Assembly: GCA_036510575.1 (NCBI GenBank)
Contig: DATCDR010000147.1
Coordinates: 1 to 21,252, forward strand
Source: DATCDR01 sp036510575
Lineage (GTDB): Bacteria > Actinomycetota > Acidimicrobiia > Acidimicrobiales > Bog-793
Reading direction: 5' to 3'
DNA: 21,252 bases
The notes under the pieces were generated by a model. The model saw nothing but the letters and a program-made list of their open reading frames with translations. It was not told the origin of the DNA and ran no database searches. Below, in pieces: positions 1 through 7,492 of this stretch. The translations under genes and the position numbers were made by a program. The number at the start of each line of letters is the position of its first letter. The stretch's first letter is position 1.

Positions 1-181
1 CGGATGTGTCGCGAAATCCGATCAACTGCTCGCCAAGCAGCATCACGCGCACTGGGTCACAGTCCGGATTCGGGAGCTCTGAGGAGAGCATCGCTGGAAC
101 CCAGTACTCGCGCATCAATGCGCCCATCGGCGTGCCTGGGCCAACTTGTGAGATGAGCTCGTTGTCCTCTTTGGTGAGCAT
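1..181 (-). CDS. Rieske-type ring-hydroxylating oxygenase, large subunit, N-terminal fragment
   Basis: Only the first 60 codons lie in the window and the rest runs off the left edge. The N-terminus (MLTKEDNELI, then VGPGTPMGALMREYWVPA at residues 13-30, then PVRVMLLGEQLIGFRDT) closely matches what I know of phthalate-4,5-dioxygenase/vanillate-demethylase-like oxygenase alpha subunits. Those are non-haem iron enzymes that hydroxylate or demethylate aromatic substrates with electrons from a reductase. The Rieske CxH/CxxH ligands normally start around residue 70-90 and are therefore not visible. The start is ATG at 181-179, with a strong ribosome binding site (GGGAGGGGG on the minus strand, positions 187-195) 5 nt upstream. 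It diverges from the MFS exporter across about 220 bp. The family call is fairly sure; the substrate is unknown. Confidence 0.8.
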   Translation of the reverse strand, partial: MLTKEDNELISQVGPGTPMGALMREYWVPAMLSSELPNPDCDPVRVMLLGEQLIGFRDTS

Positions 182-403
182 CGTTTCCCCCTCCCATGCA
201 GGCCAATCTGGAGTTTCAGCGCACCCGAAACCTACCGACGTCGCGAGTAGCGCCAGAACCAACCGAGTACCGAGAAAGTACATCTCGGCGGTCCGGCCTG
301 GGCGAACGTAACCCCGGGTGACATATTGTCCTGCACATGGCGACCGATTCGTGACGGAACTCGCGAAATCCAGGGTCTTTTATATGCGCCGGAGTGACAC
401 GAC

Positions 404-2083
404 ATGATCACCCCCGGCACCACCTCCGAAGGAAGCCAGCGAGTTTCGATCCGCGAAGCGTTCGATCCACGGATGATCGCGGTCGCTTCGGTGACGGTGA
501 TGGGCTCGTTCATGTCGATGCTCGACTCGACGATCGTCAATATCGCGCTCCCGACGCTGCTTAGGACCTTCAAGACGTCCCTGTCGAACGTTCAATGGGT
601 TTCGACGAGTTACCTACTCGCACTGGCCGTAGTTGTGCCGCTCACACGGCTCGTTGCCGATCGATTTGGGACGAAACGCGTCTGGCTGATCTCCGTCACG
701 CTCTTTACGATCGGGTCGTTGCTCTGCGGCTTGTCATGGTCGCTCCCTTCGCTGATCGTCGCGCGGGTCCTTCAGGGTCTCGGAGGCGGGATGATCATGC
801 CGATCGGACAGACGATCCTCGCCAGGCAGGCAGGCCCTAGTCGCCTCGGTCGGGTGATGACGGTGGTCGCGGTTCCCCAGTTCCTCGCGCCGCTCCTTGG
901 TCCTGTTGCTGGCGGACTCATCCTCTCTTCGTTCTCGTGGCGCTGGATCTTCTTCATCAACGTGCCGATCGGCGTCATCGCCGTAATCCGAGGGCTGAAG
1001 ATCCTTGAACGAGGTGACTTCGGCGCCTCACGGAAAGTCGACGTCGTCGGAATTTTCCTCTTCTCGCCAGGTCTCGGCCTGATGGTCTACGGGATCGCGC
1101 AGTTCGGCAATCTTGGTTCGTTCACTCCCGTGGTGCTCTCCACCTTTCTCGGCGGCCTAACGCTCGTGGTGCTCTTCGTCGTACATGCTTTCCGCGTCGA
1201 GCATCCCCTGCTCAATCTCCGCCTGTGGCGCAACCACAGCCTCGCTGCGGCGACGGTCGTGGTCTTCTTCTTTGGCATGTCGCTGCAATCAGCGATTCTC
1301 CTCGTCCAGCTCTACTTCCAACTCGGCAGGGGGTACACACCCCTCCATACAGCGATCCTCCTCGCGCCCGCGGCCGTCGGAGCGATCATCGCGTTGCCGA
1401 ACGCCGGGACGATCATGGACCGGCATGGAGCACGCGCCATCGTCCCTGTTGGCTTGGTGATAACGGGTATCGCGATCTTCCCGTTCACCCAGATCACCCC
1501 CAAGACGAGCATCTTGATGCTGATGGGCTTCTGGTTCCTCCGGGGCATCGGCACTTCGTCAGTCGGTACGCCGGCGAGTGCGGCCGCCTACTCCACGCTC
1601 CGGCGTGATGAGATTCCAGGCGCGACGACGATCAACAACATCTCGGGGCGCGTCGGCAGCTCTTTCGGCGTCGCGATCGCGGCGGTTCTCCTCCAGCGCC
1701 GCCTCGTCCGAGCTATACCCGGGGGAAGCGTTGCCGCGCTGTCCAAGCTCTCAACGGCGCATAGGGCCAGCGACGCGTTTGCAATCTCGAACGCCTTCCG
1801 TGACGTCTTCTGGTTCACCGCGATCTTGATTGTGATCGCGATCATCCCCGCGCGAAGGCTTCCGAAGCGGAGCGACATCATTGCTTTCCAAAAATCGATC
1901 CAAGATCCACTGGTCATCATCGAGCCCGAAGCTGCCGATACTCTCACCGAAAGTCACAGCCCTGTTCAAGGGCTCAGCACCAAGATCGTCGACGCCGCCG
2001 ACGCGAGCCCTTCGAGCGGGCCACCGGAGAGCAAGCTGACTGGAGGGCGCGGCGGTGCCGGCTCGGCTGGGGGGATCCCGTGA
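404..2083 (+). CDS. MFS drug/solute exporter, DHA2 (EmrB/QacA) family, 14 TM
   Basis: This is a proton-coupled exporter of the inner membrane, 559 aa, the usual length for 14-TM DHA2 proteins. TM1 carries the DHA2 signature MLDSTIVNIALP (residues 39-50). A motif-A loop RLVADRFGTKR lies at 82-92, motif B RVLQGLGGGM at 121-130, motif C GPVAGG at 166-171, followed by SWRWIFFINVPIG at 178-190. The last ~75 residues form a hydrophilic tail rich in Ser, Pro and Gly, longer than in most relatives and probably cytoplasmic. The ATG at 404 has GGAG at 391-394, 9 nt upstream, and an AT-rich TTTATAT element at 378-384 that could be a -10 box. It diverges from the Rieske oxygenase gene, so export of an aromatic compound or its product is possible but unproven. 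Substrate cannot be read from sequence. Confidence 0.9.
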   Translation: MITPGTTSEGSQRVSIREAFDPRMIAVASVTVMGSFMSMLDSTIVNIALPTLLRTFKTSLSNVQWVSTSYLLALAVVVPLTRLVADRFGTKRVWLISVTLFTIGSLLCGLSWSLPSLIVARVLQGLGGGMIMPIGQTILARQAGPSRLGRVMTVVAVPQFLAPLLGPVAGGLILSSFSWRWIFFINVPIGVIAVIRGLKILERGDFGASRKVDVVGIFLFSPGLGLMVYGIAQFGNLGSFTPVVLSTFLGGLTLVVLFVVHAFRVEHPLLNLRLWRNHSLAAATVVVFFFGMSLQSAILLVQLYFQLGRGYTPLHTAILLAPAAVGAIIALPNAGTIMDRHGARAIVPVGLVITGIAIFPFTQITPKTSILMLMGFWFLRGIGTSSVGTPASAAAYSTLRRDEIPGATTINNISGRVGSSFGVAIAAVLLQRRLVRAIPGGSVAALSKLSTAHRASDAFAISNAFRDVFWFTAILIVIAIIPARRLPKRSDIIAFQKSIQDPLVIIEPEAADTLTESHSPVQGLSTKIVDAADASPSSGPPESKLTGGRGGAGSAGGIP

Positions 2084-2259
2084 ACAGTCGGCAGGCGCTG
2101 GTGGAGGTGAACGCCGGCTTTGCTCCTCGGCACTCCCTTGTCCAGGTCGGCGCCGTAGTACTGGCGGGGTAGCTCAGCTCGTCCGTGTCACCGCTGAACG
2201 CTCCCGAGGAGAGCCCCATCTGTTCCGGGCTCGGTTCGATGCGTGCTCGTTGGGCTGAG

Positions 2260-2294
2260 CGGGACCCCCGCGGGGCGATTTTGCGGGGGTCCCG
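2260..2294 (+). terminator. Strong GC hairpin downstream of the MFS gene
   Basis: A 12-bp perfect stem (CGGGACCCCCGC at 2260-2271 pairs with GCGGGGGTCCCG at 2283-2294) encloses an 11-nt loop. It lies 177 nt after the MFS stop codon. There is no run of T after the stem on either strand, so it is not a classical intrinsic terminator. T-less hairpin terminators are considered common in actinobacteria, so termination remains the simplest role. Confidence 0.6.
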
Positions 2295-3063
2295 ACCAGC
2301 GTCGGCAGCAAGGGCCAGGCAACCGGCGTTTCCCCTCATCGCCCGGTCAAGAGGCCCAGAGTCGTACTGCTCCAGAAATCGTCCAGCCGATGCGACTCAA
2401 CCGCCGTTTTCCCTCACAGGTGCCGTCGGTCACTTCTATCAGACCAACACTTGGCTCTAAAGTCCAGTGGATAAACCTGGGGAAATCAGACGAGTACCAG
2501 TAAAAGTGGGCTCAAACGTCCAAGCGAGGTCTCTCGCTCGCGATCGCGGGCCGGCTAGGTCCATCTCCACAGCACCACTTGGCACGTGGACGAGGACCTG
2601 AACGTGTGCAGGCGCTCGGTTTGAAGTCAGGCAACCCGGCATGAATCCTCCGTGAGGGTCGTCACGAGAACGCTCAACGGCGGCACTCCGTATGTTCTGA
2701 CGGATATCTCTCAGCCATGTAGGTAGATCCACCATGACCATCAGCACTCCGACGCTCGCGAAAAGTGAGCCGCGGCCGGGCCCTGCTGTCCTTGGCCAGT
2801 TGACCGCGGCATGCGCCGCGAAGAAGGTCGCAAATAACTCACTCGACGCTGCACTCCACCTTCCTGATTAGTTACGAGCGATCAGTCGAGCCGGCGAAAA
2901 GTCCCCTTTGCTGCATCGTGAGCGCACGCACAGCCACCTCAAAAAAGGCCAGGCCTCCAGGCGCGAGACGGCGAAGCTCGCTCCCGGACATCGGAAGCGC
3001 CATCCGATCGGTCCAGCTGGCCTGGGACGCACCGACGTCTGTGGTCTTCGTGGCTCGTTCGCC

Positions 3064-3069
3064 TACGCT
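3064..3069 (+). promoter_or_regulatory. -10 box for a leaderless start at 3077
   Basis: TACGCT (TANNNT consensus) ends 7 nt before the GTG at 3077. There is no Shine-Dalgarno sequence here, and this spacing is that of leaderless genes in actinobacteria. It supports 3077 over the more upstream GTG codons as the start of the P-loop gene. No clear -35 element is seen. Confidence 0.45.
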
Positions 3070-3076
3070 CTCGACG

Positions 3077-3652
3077 GTGCCGCGCCCGACCATCTTCCAG
3101 TTACTCGGCTTCCCGGGAGTCGGGAAGCTCACGGTCGGGCGGGAGCTGATTCGTCTACTCGAAGCTCGCGGCGAGACAGCTCGCCTGATCGATAATCATC
3201 TGACGCAGAATCTGATCGTCGACCTCGTAGAGAACGCCTTTAGCGACGGTGTTCGAGAACCTCGCTTGGTCGAACCAATCGGGCTGGTCCGCGCCGCGAT
3301 ACGCCAGACGATCGAACAGCTCTCGCCCCGTTCCTGGTCCTTCGTATTCACCAATTTTCCGTCCAGGTCGTCCCCGAGTACGACCATCTTCCGGAATCGC
3401 GAAGTCGCCCTCCATCGTGGCTCGGCGTTTTTGCCGGTCCTCCTCGAGTGTCGACCAGATGAGCTCGTCCGACGCGTACAGGACCCTGAGCGATCCCTGC
3501 GGTCCAAGCTCCGCGACCCAGAGACGTTGGCAAGTCTGATGAGATCGGGGATCGACGTCCCAGCCTGGCCCGAGCTCGTACGGCTCGACGTGAGCGACCT
3601 CACAGCGCTCGACACCGCGCTGCGAATCCTGGCGCTCCAAGAACACGAGTAA
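3077..3652 (+). CDS. P-loop (AAA/shikimate-kinase-like) nucleotide-binding protein
   Basis: A small P-loop NTPase, 191 aa from the GTG at 3077. The Walker A motif GFPGVGKLT occupies residues 11-19 (Lys17), very close to the N-terminus, as in small-molecule kinases. It is followed by an IDNHLTQN stretch at about 38-45, which recalls the DNH motif of actinobacterial P-loop kinases annotated as shikimate-kinase-like ATPases. Further on are SFVFTNF and a VLLECRPDELVRRVQ segment of the kind that lines the lid in such kinases. The frame is open back to 2918 (244 aa), but those 53 extra residues are not expected of the family and have no ribosome binding site, whereas 3077 has a TANNNT box 7 nt upstream. 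The substrate is unknown. The downstream VOC gene begins 164 nt later, so co-transcription is possible. Confidence 0.75.
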   Translation: MPRPTIFQLLGFPGVGKLTVGRELIRLLEARGETARLIDNHLTQNLIVDLVENAFSDGVREPRLVEPIGLVRAAIRQTIEQLSPRSWSFVFTNFPSRSSPSTTIFRNREVALHRGSAFLPVLLECRPDELVRRVQDPERSLRSKLRDPETLASLMRSGIDVPAWPELVRLDVSDLTALDTALRILALQEHE

Positions 3653-3816
3653 CCAGCGGTGGCTACTCGATCCTCGATTCACGGGGCGGTACGAACCGTT
3701 AGCTGCGGTACCAAGGCCGAGAATGATCGCGACACTCATCGATAGGTCAGATACCCGAGCAGTTCTCACTCGAACGGATCGGACCTGAGAGCGCAATCAT
3801 GAAAGAGGGAGGAAGC

Positions 3817-4380
3817 GTGGCCAACGAGAGCATGATCACGAGGGGTATCGACCATATCGGGATCACCGTTCCCGACCTCGACGCGGCAACGACCTTCTTC
3901 GTGGATGCCTTCGACGCGGTCGTCCTCTACGACCTCATAGTCGACCGTGCCATGATGCCGCTCGAAGAGAATCGAGTCGAGTCCATACCCGTCGACCTCG
4001 CGGAGATCTTGGGAGTTCCTCGGGGTGCCGAGGTGGGCAATCAGCGGCTGCTTCGGCTCGGGAACGGTCCATCGATCGAGCTCTTCGAGTACGTGAATGT
4101 TCCGCAGCGTCGCGTCGCTGCACCAAACGATTTCGGCCTGCAGCACATAGCGCTGTACGTGGACGACATCGAGGAAGCCGGCCGGCGAGTCGAAGCTGCC
4201 GGAGGAGTCCTACTGAAGGGGCCGATCGATCTTCCTGGCCTCGAGGCAGGTGCGGGGTGCCGGTTCCACTACACGCGAGCGCCGTGGGGGACCACGATCG
4301 AGCTCATCACCTTCCCGAGCACCCAGCGCTACGAATCGACGAGTGTGCTGCGGCGCTGGAAGCCGGTGGCCTCGCGATGA
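3817..4380 (+). CDS. VOC-superfamily (glyoxalase/dioxygenase-fold) metalloprotein
   Basis: A vicinal-oxygen-chelate protein of 187 aa with two paired beta-alpha-beta modules. The likely metal ligands are His13 (in GIDHIGI), Glu88 (in SIELFEY), His110 (in LQHIALYVDD) and Glu162 (in TIELITFP), one from each expected strand. The tail segment RAPWGTTIELITFP is typical of the family. Members are glyoxalases, epimerases, isomerases or ring-cleavage dioxygenases, so the reaction cannot be assigned. I chose the GTG at 3817 because GAGGGAGGA (3805-3813) lies 3 nt before it; the ATG at 3799, six codons earlier, has no such site. It is placed between a P-loop protein and a convergent SDR oxidoreductase, near a Rieske oxygenase, which is consistent with a small catabolic set. 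Confidence 0.85.
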   Translation: MANESMITRGIDHIGITVPDLDAATTFFVDAFDAVVLYDLIVDRAMMPLEENRVESIPVDLAEILGVPRGAEVGNQRLLRLGNGPSIELFEYVNVPQRRVAAPNDFGLQHIALYVDDIEEAGRRVEAAGGVLLKGPIDLPGLEAGAGCRFHYTRAPWGTTIELITFPSTQRYESTSVLRRWKPVASR

Positions 4381-4443
4381 CTCCGAATCGACTTTCGCCA
4401 TTCATACGCTGCTGACCGACTCGAGAAGTGCGAGGCAGGGACG

Positions 4444-5211
4444 TCAGGCCAGCAACCCGCCGTCTACTTTCAGTACGGAGCCCGTGACGTAGGCAGCGCG
4501 ATCACTGAGCATCCAGCATGCCGCCTCGGCCATGTCGATCGGTTGACCGATGCGACCCAGGGGGTTGCGGTTTCCGAGGCCCTTGACCTCGGGGACGGCA
4601 GCTGCCCACACATCCATCATCTCGGTATCGGTACCCCCGGGTGCCAGGCAGTTCACTCGAACACCGTCTCGCCCGTGGTCGGCCGCTGCCTGGACCGTAA
4701 GGCCGATGACACCGTGCTTGCTGGCTGGATACGGGCCGAGTTTCGGACCTGATCGGAAGCCGCCGACACTGCTGGTGTTGACCACCGAACCGCCCCCCGT
4801 TAGGCGCATCGCCTTAATCTCTGCCGACAGGCATCGCCAGACCCCGACCAGGTTGACGTCGATCAACCGGACGACCTCCTCCTCGGTGCTGTCTGCGATC
4901 CCGCAATTTCCGAGATACGTCATCCCCGAGTTGTTGAACGCGCAGTCCAGCCGGCCATAGACCGAGACGGCTCGGCCCACGACGTCCTGGATCTCGGCGA
5001 AGGACGCTACATCCGCCTTGACCACCTCGACCTCGTGGCCATCAGAGACCAGCTCGTCACGAAGCGCTTCGAGTCGATCGACCCGCCGGGCGGCGAGCAC
5101 GAGGCGCGCCCCCTCCTCGGCGAATAGCCTTGCCGCGGCCGCACCGATGCCACTGCTGGCACCGATGATGACCGTGGCCTTACCCTGCAACATGCCCCCG
5201 GAGATTTCCAC
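4444..5211 (-). CDS. Short-chain dehydrogenase/reductase (classical SDR)
   Basis: An NAD(P)-dependent oxidoreductase of 255 aa with the complete classical SDR set. The cofactor loop GASSGIG (residues 17-23) has Ile in place of the usual Thr before the first Gly. DV at 68-69 follows, then NNSG at 93-96 (usually NNAG), the active-site Asn120, Ser147/148, Tyr161 and Lys165 in YPASK, then a PGG(T) turn at 191-194. The C-terminal GSVLKVDGGLLA is the standard SDR ending. Arg42-Arg43 after the second strand suggests a preference for NADP(H) (inference). The start is either GTG at 5211 or ATG at 5193, which would begin MLQGKATVIIG; neither has a good ribosome binding site. It converges with the VOC gene. 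The substrate is unknown. Confidence 0.9.
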   Translation of the reverse strand: MEISGGMLQGKATVIIGASSGIGAAAARLFAEEGARLVLAARRVDRLEALRDELVSDGHEVEVVKADVASFAEIQDVVGRAVSVYGRLDCAFNNSGMTYLGNCGIADSTEEEVVRLIDVNLVGVWRCLSAEIKAMRLTGGGSVVNTSSVGGFRSGPKLGPYPASKHGVIGLTVQAAADHGRDGVRVNCLAPGGTDTEMMDVWAAAVPEVKGLGNRNPLGRIGQPIDMAEAACWMLSDRAAYVTGSVLKVDGGLLA

Positions 5212-5374
5212 CGCGAAGTTCTATCGCGCGTCGCGGCTTCGCGGTGGCGATTGCGCGGCGTCTACACACCAACGGTTATTTCGACCATAGGTGTCGTCTT
5301 GCGATGGGACGCCGAGCAGGTCTCACTCGTTCGAATTACGCGTGCCACTGCCGTCGAGACCGGCCTTTTGCCGC

Positions 5375-5671
5375 TCAGGCAAGCCCTTCACTCTCATTCT
5401 CGCCAGAGAGCAACTGCGGGTCGGTCTGTTCGCTTACCTGCGTAAGGAGATCCTCCCGTACGTCTGACGGAAGATCATCAAGGACAAGACTTAGGTCCGA
5501 CAGACTCGCATGCGGCTCAAGGGCGAACGAATGTGAGAGCGTCTCGACCCCGGCCTCTATCCGACGGAGCAGCCACTCCAATCGCCCTGATTCGCCGTGG
5601 ATACCGGCCGTCAGCGTCCAATCTTCCGAACGAAACTCGTACGTCGGCCCAAGCCAGAACGGTTCAGTCAC
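5375..5671 (-). CDS. Small acidic protein of unknown function
   Basis: I do not recognise this 98-aa protein. It starts MTEPFWLGPTYEFRSEDW and has an acidic C-terminal half (DDLPSDVREDLL, then EQTDPQLLSGENESEG). There is no signal peptide, membrane segment or cysteine motif. The GTG start at 5671 is well supported: GAGGGGAAG lies 7 nt upstream on the minus strand. An open minus-strand frame of 60 codons (5668-5850) ends in a GTGA overlap with this start, which would fit translational coupling, but that frame itself is doubtful. The gene lies between the SDR gene and a stretch lacking clear genes. Confidence 0.6.
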   Translation of the reverse strand: MTEPFWLGPTYEFRSEDWTLTAGIHGESGRLEWLLRRIEAGVETLSHSFALEPHASLSDLSLVLDDLPSDVREDLLTQVSEQTDPQLLSGENESEGLA

Positions 5672-6258
5672 GACTTATCTTCCCCTCGCTTTTCTGGTTC
5701 ACCAGGCTCGATGTCGCTCGCACACCGCGACGATCGAGCATTTGCGCGCACAGCATCGGCACGTTGCACCGATTGCCGCCTGCCCATCCTGACAGCCACA
5801 TCCGGACAAGGAGCACCGACAGTGATTACCCGTCCGGAGCAATTGCTCACACCGCGCTGATGGTGTTACCTCCTCGTCCGGAATCCTGATAACACTCGAC
5901 GCCAGCGTGTGCGTGGACGCGCCATGCCGTGGGCCTCGCTATCAGCCGCCCGACGTCGGTTGCGGAGTATCGCGTCGCTCAGCGCGCCGTACGCGGCGAC
6001 GACTCCCGCTGGGCTGTAGTTGCTGACGTTCGAGTCTGATCTGGCAGTTGCTCTCTCGCCATACGGCAGCGTTCCGAGCGGTCCATCGACAAGATGGCGG
6101 ACCTGCTTGCGACGTCTGCTGTGTCCCGAGCCCACAAGATCAGTTTCGCGCTCCGCCCGCGTCTACCTGATCGCCCCGATCGATGCGAGGTCGGAGCCCA
6201 CCCAGACGGTGGTGAAAATACCGGACCCGGGCCGAGTCACACTCTTAACTCGTTAGCA
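5672..6258. other. ~590 bp without a supported gene, possibly decayed
   Basis: Several minus-strand frames are open here. One at 5668-5850 (60 codons) would end in a GTGA overlap with the 98-aa gene. One at 5866-6135 (89 codons) includes NYSPAGVVAAYGALSDAI. A strong GAGGAGGT sequence on the minus strand (about 5870-5877) looks like a ribosome binding site, but the nearest start in a useful frame (GTG 5850) is 17 nt away and an in-frame TAA lies between. No motif was recognised. This pattern suits a degraded gene, but ordinary spacer is not excluded. Confidence 0.45.
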
Positions 6259-6291
6259 AGATAATAGTGTGACGCTGTCACACTATTATCT
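6259..6291. promoter_or_regulatory. Perfect 15-bp inverted repeat, probable autoregulatory operator
   Basis: AGATAATAGTGTGAC (6259-6273) and its exact reverse complement (6277-6291) flank GCT. The repeat ends 18 nt before the GTG of an HTH regulator. A further copy of the inner half-site GTCACACT lies at 6236-6243. A possible -35 (CTGTCA, 6275-6280) lies inside the repeat, 16 nt before a -10 box at 6297-6302. Binding here would therefore block the promoter. A hairpin role in RNA is less likely because the predicted transcript starts downstream. Confidence 0.7.
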
Positions 6292-6296
6292 CGTAG

Positions 6297-6302
6297 TAGA
6301 GT
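6297..6302 (+). promoter_or_regulatory. -10 box for a leaderless start at 6310
   Basis: TAGAGT fits TANNNT and ends 7 nt before the GTG at 6310, with no Shine-Dalgarno sequence in between. CTGTCA at 6275-6280 matches four of six bases of TTGACA with a 16-nt spacer and lies inside the inverted repeat. Confidence 0.5.
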
Positions 6303-6309
6303 TATTTCT

Positions 6310-6963
6310 GTGACGGTGGAGCGACTGACGACGGCAGAGGTGATGACGGTGATGGAGGCGAGCCTCGCGCTCGATGTTCATCCCACGCGCGTTCGACTAC
6401 TGATCCGCCAGGGAGCCCTGGCGGGGGAGAGGATCGGCTCACAGTGGGTGGTTCCGCGCATCGAGGTCGAGCGCGTCAGGTCTCGCCCGCATCTCACCGG
6501 CCGGCTCTTCTCACAACGGATGTCCTGGAGCGTGATCGCGGCGCTCGAGGGCGTGACGACGCCCTGGACACTCACGAGAGAGGAGCGGGCACGTGTGCGC
6601 AGCTACGCCGAGCGACCGCTTCGTGACCTCTCGGTGCGATTGGGCGGACGCGGCAGATCAGAGCGCCTAAGCGTCGGCCCAGGCGGCCTCGAACGACTCG
6701 ACGGTGGCGCTCGGTGGATCCGCGGCACTGGTCCGTCGAGCACCGGGCGCATCGTCGCCTACACGACCGAAGGCGACCTCGACACCTTCTTGGAGGTCTC
6801 CAACGCCGTCAGCGACGCTGAGCGGCCGAATCTGATACTCCGTGTCGTAGACGACCGATGGTGGCCCTTTACGCCAGAGAGTGGGGGAGACGTGGCCTGG
6901 TCGATCGTCGCGGCGCTTGATCGCTACGACGCCGGTGAATTAACGCCGGCAGCAGGGGAGTAA
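6310..6963 (+). CDS. HTH regulator resembling AbiEi-type antitoxin, without visible partner toxin
   Basis: A 217-aa DNA-binding protein. Residues ~6-55 form an excisionase/MerR-like winged HTH (TTAEVMTVMEASLALDV, then HPTRVRLLIRQGALAGERIG, then SQWVVPRIEVERV). The rest (RLFSQRMSWSVIAALEG, an ERARVRSY segment, then NLILRVVDDRWWPF and VAWSIVAALDRYD near the C-terminus) resembles actinobacterial HTH proteins that often precede an AbiEii/AbiGii-type nucleotidyltransferase toxin; that link is from memory of the family, not from a search. No such toxin follows: the next gene is convergent, 12 nt away. The start is leaderless by the TAGAGT box at 6297-6302. The perfect inverted repeat just upstream points to negative autoregulation. 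It may be an orphan antitoxin or a stand-alone repressor. Confidence 0.7.
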   Translation: MTVERLTTAEVMTVMEASLALDVHPTRVRLLIRQGALAGERIGSQWVVPRIEVERVRSRPHLTGRLFSQRMSWSVIAALEGVTTPWTLTREERARVRSYAERPLRDLSVRLGGRGRSERLSVGPGGLERLDGGARWIRGTGPSSTGRIVAYTTEGDLDTFLEVSNAVSDAERPNLILRVVDDRWWPFTPESGGDVAWSIVAALDRYDAGELTPAAGE

Positions 6964-6975
6964 GCGACATCGCGC

Positions 6976-7383
6976 TCAGCGGCTGCTCTTTCGCAGGCGA
7001 AAGGCCTTCTCCTCGCGGGTCGCAGCAAGGTTTGCGAGATAGTCGTTGTACGCCCGCAACTCGGCGTCCTCGAGCTCTCTCGTGCGCACCTGAGCAGGCT
7101 CGACCACCTCGTGGTACTCACCAGACGCCTTCAGCTTCCAGAGCTTTCGGCGACCGAGATCGCTCGGGTCATCGTGGATCCAGAACCACCAGAAGTACAC
7201 ACCGAAACAGGCGAACACCGGCCACTCGACCGAGTACAGCCAACCGAGTGAGTCTCCAGCTAGAGCGACGTGCACCTGCCACCACGCTGCAAGCAAGCAA
7301 CCTGGGAACCAGACGATGATCGCGGAGGTCGCGCCAAGGGCACGCCTGGTCCGCCAGATCTGTCGTCGGGGCGCGTCGTTCAT
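6976..7383 (-). CDS. Conserved actinobacterial two-TM membrane protein
   Basis: An integral membrane protein of 135 aa. After a basic N-terminus (MNDAPRRQIWRTRRALG) come two hydrophobic segments (about residues 18-38 and 48-67) joined by a short loop with GDSLGWLYSVEWP. Then HDDPSD and a basic/acidic cytoplasmic tail end in ELRAYNDYLANLAA. This layout, with the 'AYNxYLAxLA' tail, is one I know from uncharacterised membrane proteins common in actinobacteria; no function is established. The ATG at 7383 is preferred over the open upstream extension to 7512, which would overlap the divergent Clp-N gene. The gene converges with the HTH regulator and diverges from the Clp-N fusion across 109 bp. 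Confidence 0.7.
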   Translation of the reverse strand: MNDAPRRQIWRTRRALGATSAIIVWFPGCLLAAWWQVHVALAGDSLGWLYSVEWPVFACFGVYFWWFWIHDDPSDLGRRKLWKLKASGEYHEVVEPAQVRTRELEDAELRAYNDYLANLAATREEKAFRLRKSSR

Positions 7384-7480
7384 GCATCTCAAGATAGGTC
7401 GGCGCGAGTCGCCACACGAGGCGCCCCAGACGACGAGGGATGAGAGCGCTGCCCGCGGTCGCGTGCGAGCACGGGCGACA

Positions 7481-7486
7481 TAGTCT
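7481..7486 (+). promoter_or_regulatory. -10 box for a leaderless start at 7493
   Basis: TAGTCT fits TANNNT and is followed by exactly 6 nt before GTG 7493. No Shine-Dalgarno sequence is present, so the mRNA probably begins at the start codon. No clear -35 is seen. Confidence 0.5.
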
Positions 7487-7492
7487 GACCGC

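Larger units (their letters stand above)
2084..3076. other. ~1 kb without a recognisable gene
   Basis: The stretch between the MFS exporter and the P-loop protein has no reading frame that I recognise and no ribosome binding site that decides a start. A strong hairpin lies at 2260-2294 (listed separately). A minus-strand frame at 2457-2747 (96 codons) and a plus-strand frame at 2733-2870 (45 codons, MTISTPTLAKSEP...) are open, but neither shows a known motif. The upstream extension of the P-loop protein frame (from 2918) is also open. The region could be intergenic DNA or the residue of a decayed gene or mobile element; I cannot tell which. Confidence 0.5.

Noticed and set aside
2170..2245. 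tRNA-like elements: GGGGTAGCTCAG near 2163-2176 and GGTTCGATGC near 2233-2242
   Set aside because: The pieces cannot be joined into a cloverleaf: no D-stem partner at the right distance, no anticodon arm, and no matching acceptor stem.
2457..2747. 96-codon minus-strand frame as a transposase or other gene fragment
   Set aside because: I could not match it to a family; no terminal inverted repeats or target duplication were seen around it.
2918..3076. N-terminal extension of the P-loop protein
   Set aside because: No ribosome binding site at GTG 2918; the family normally starts just before Walker A, and GTG 3077 has a leaderless -10 box.
5700..5890. Cys-rich minus-strand frame (about ten Cys in 60 residues) between the 98-aa gene and the 5866-6135 frame
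   Set aside because: It has no start codon at a useful position, and the cysteines follow from TGC/TGT in another frame of the same DNA; no zinc or toxin motif is ordered.
5866..6135. 89-codon minus-strand frame as a gene
   Set aside because: No ribosome binding site, no recognised motif, and an Arg-rich composition typical of shadow frames in GC-rich DNA.
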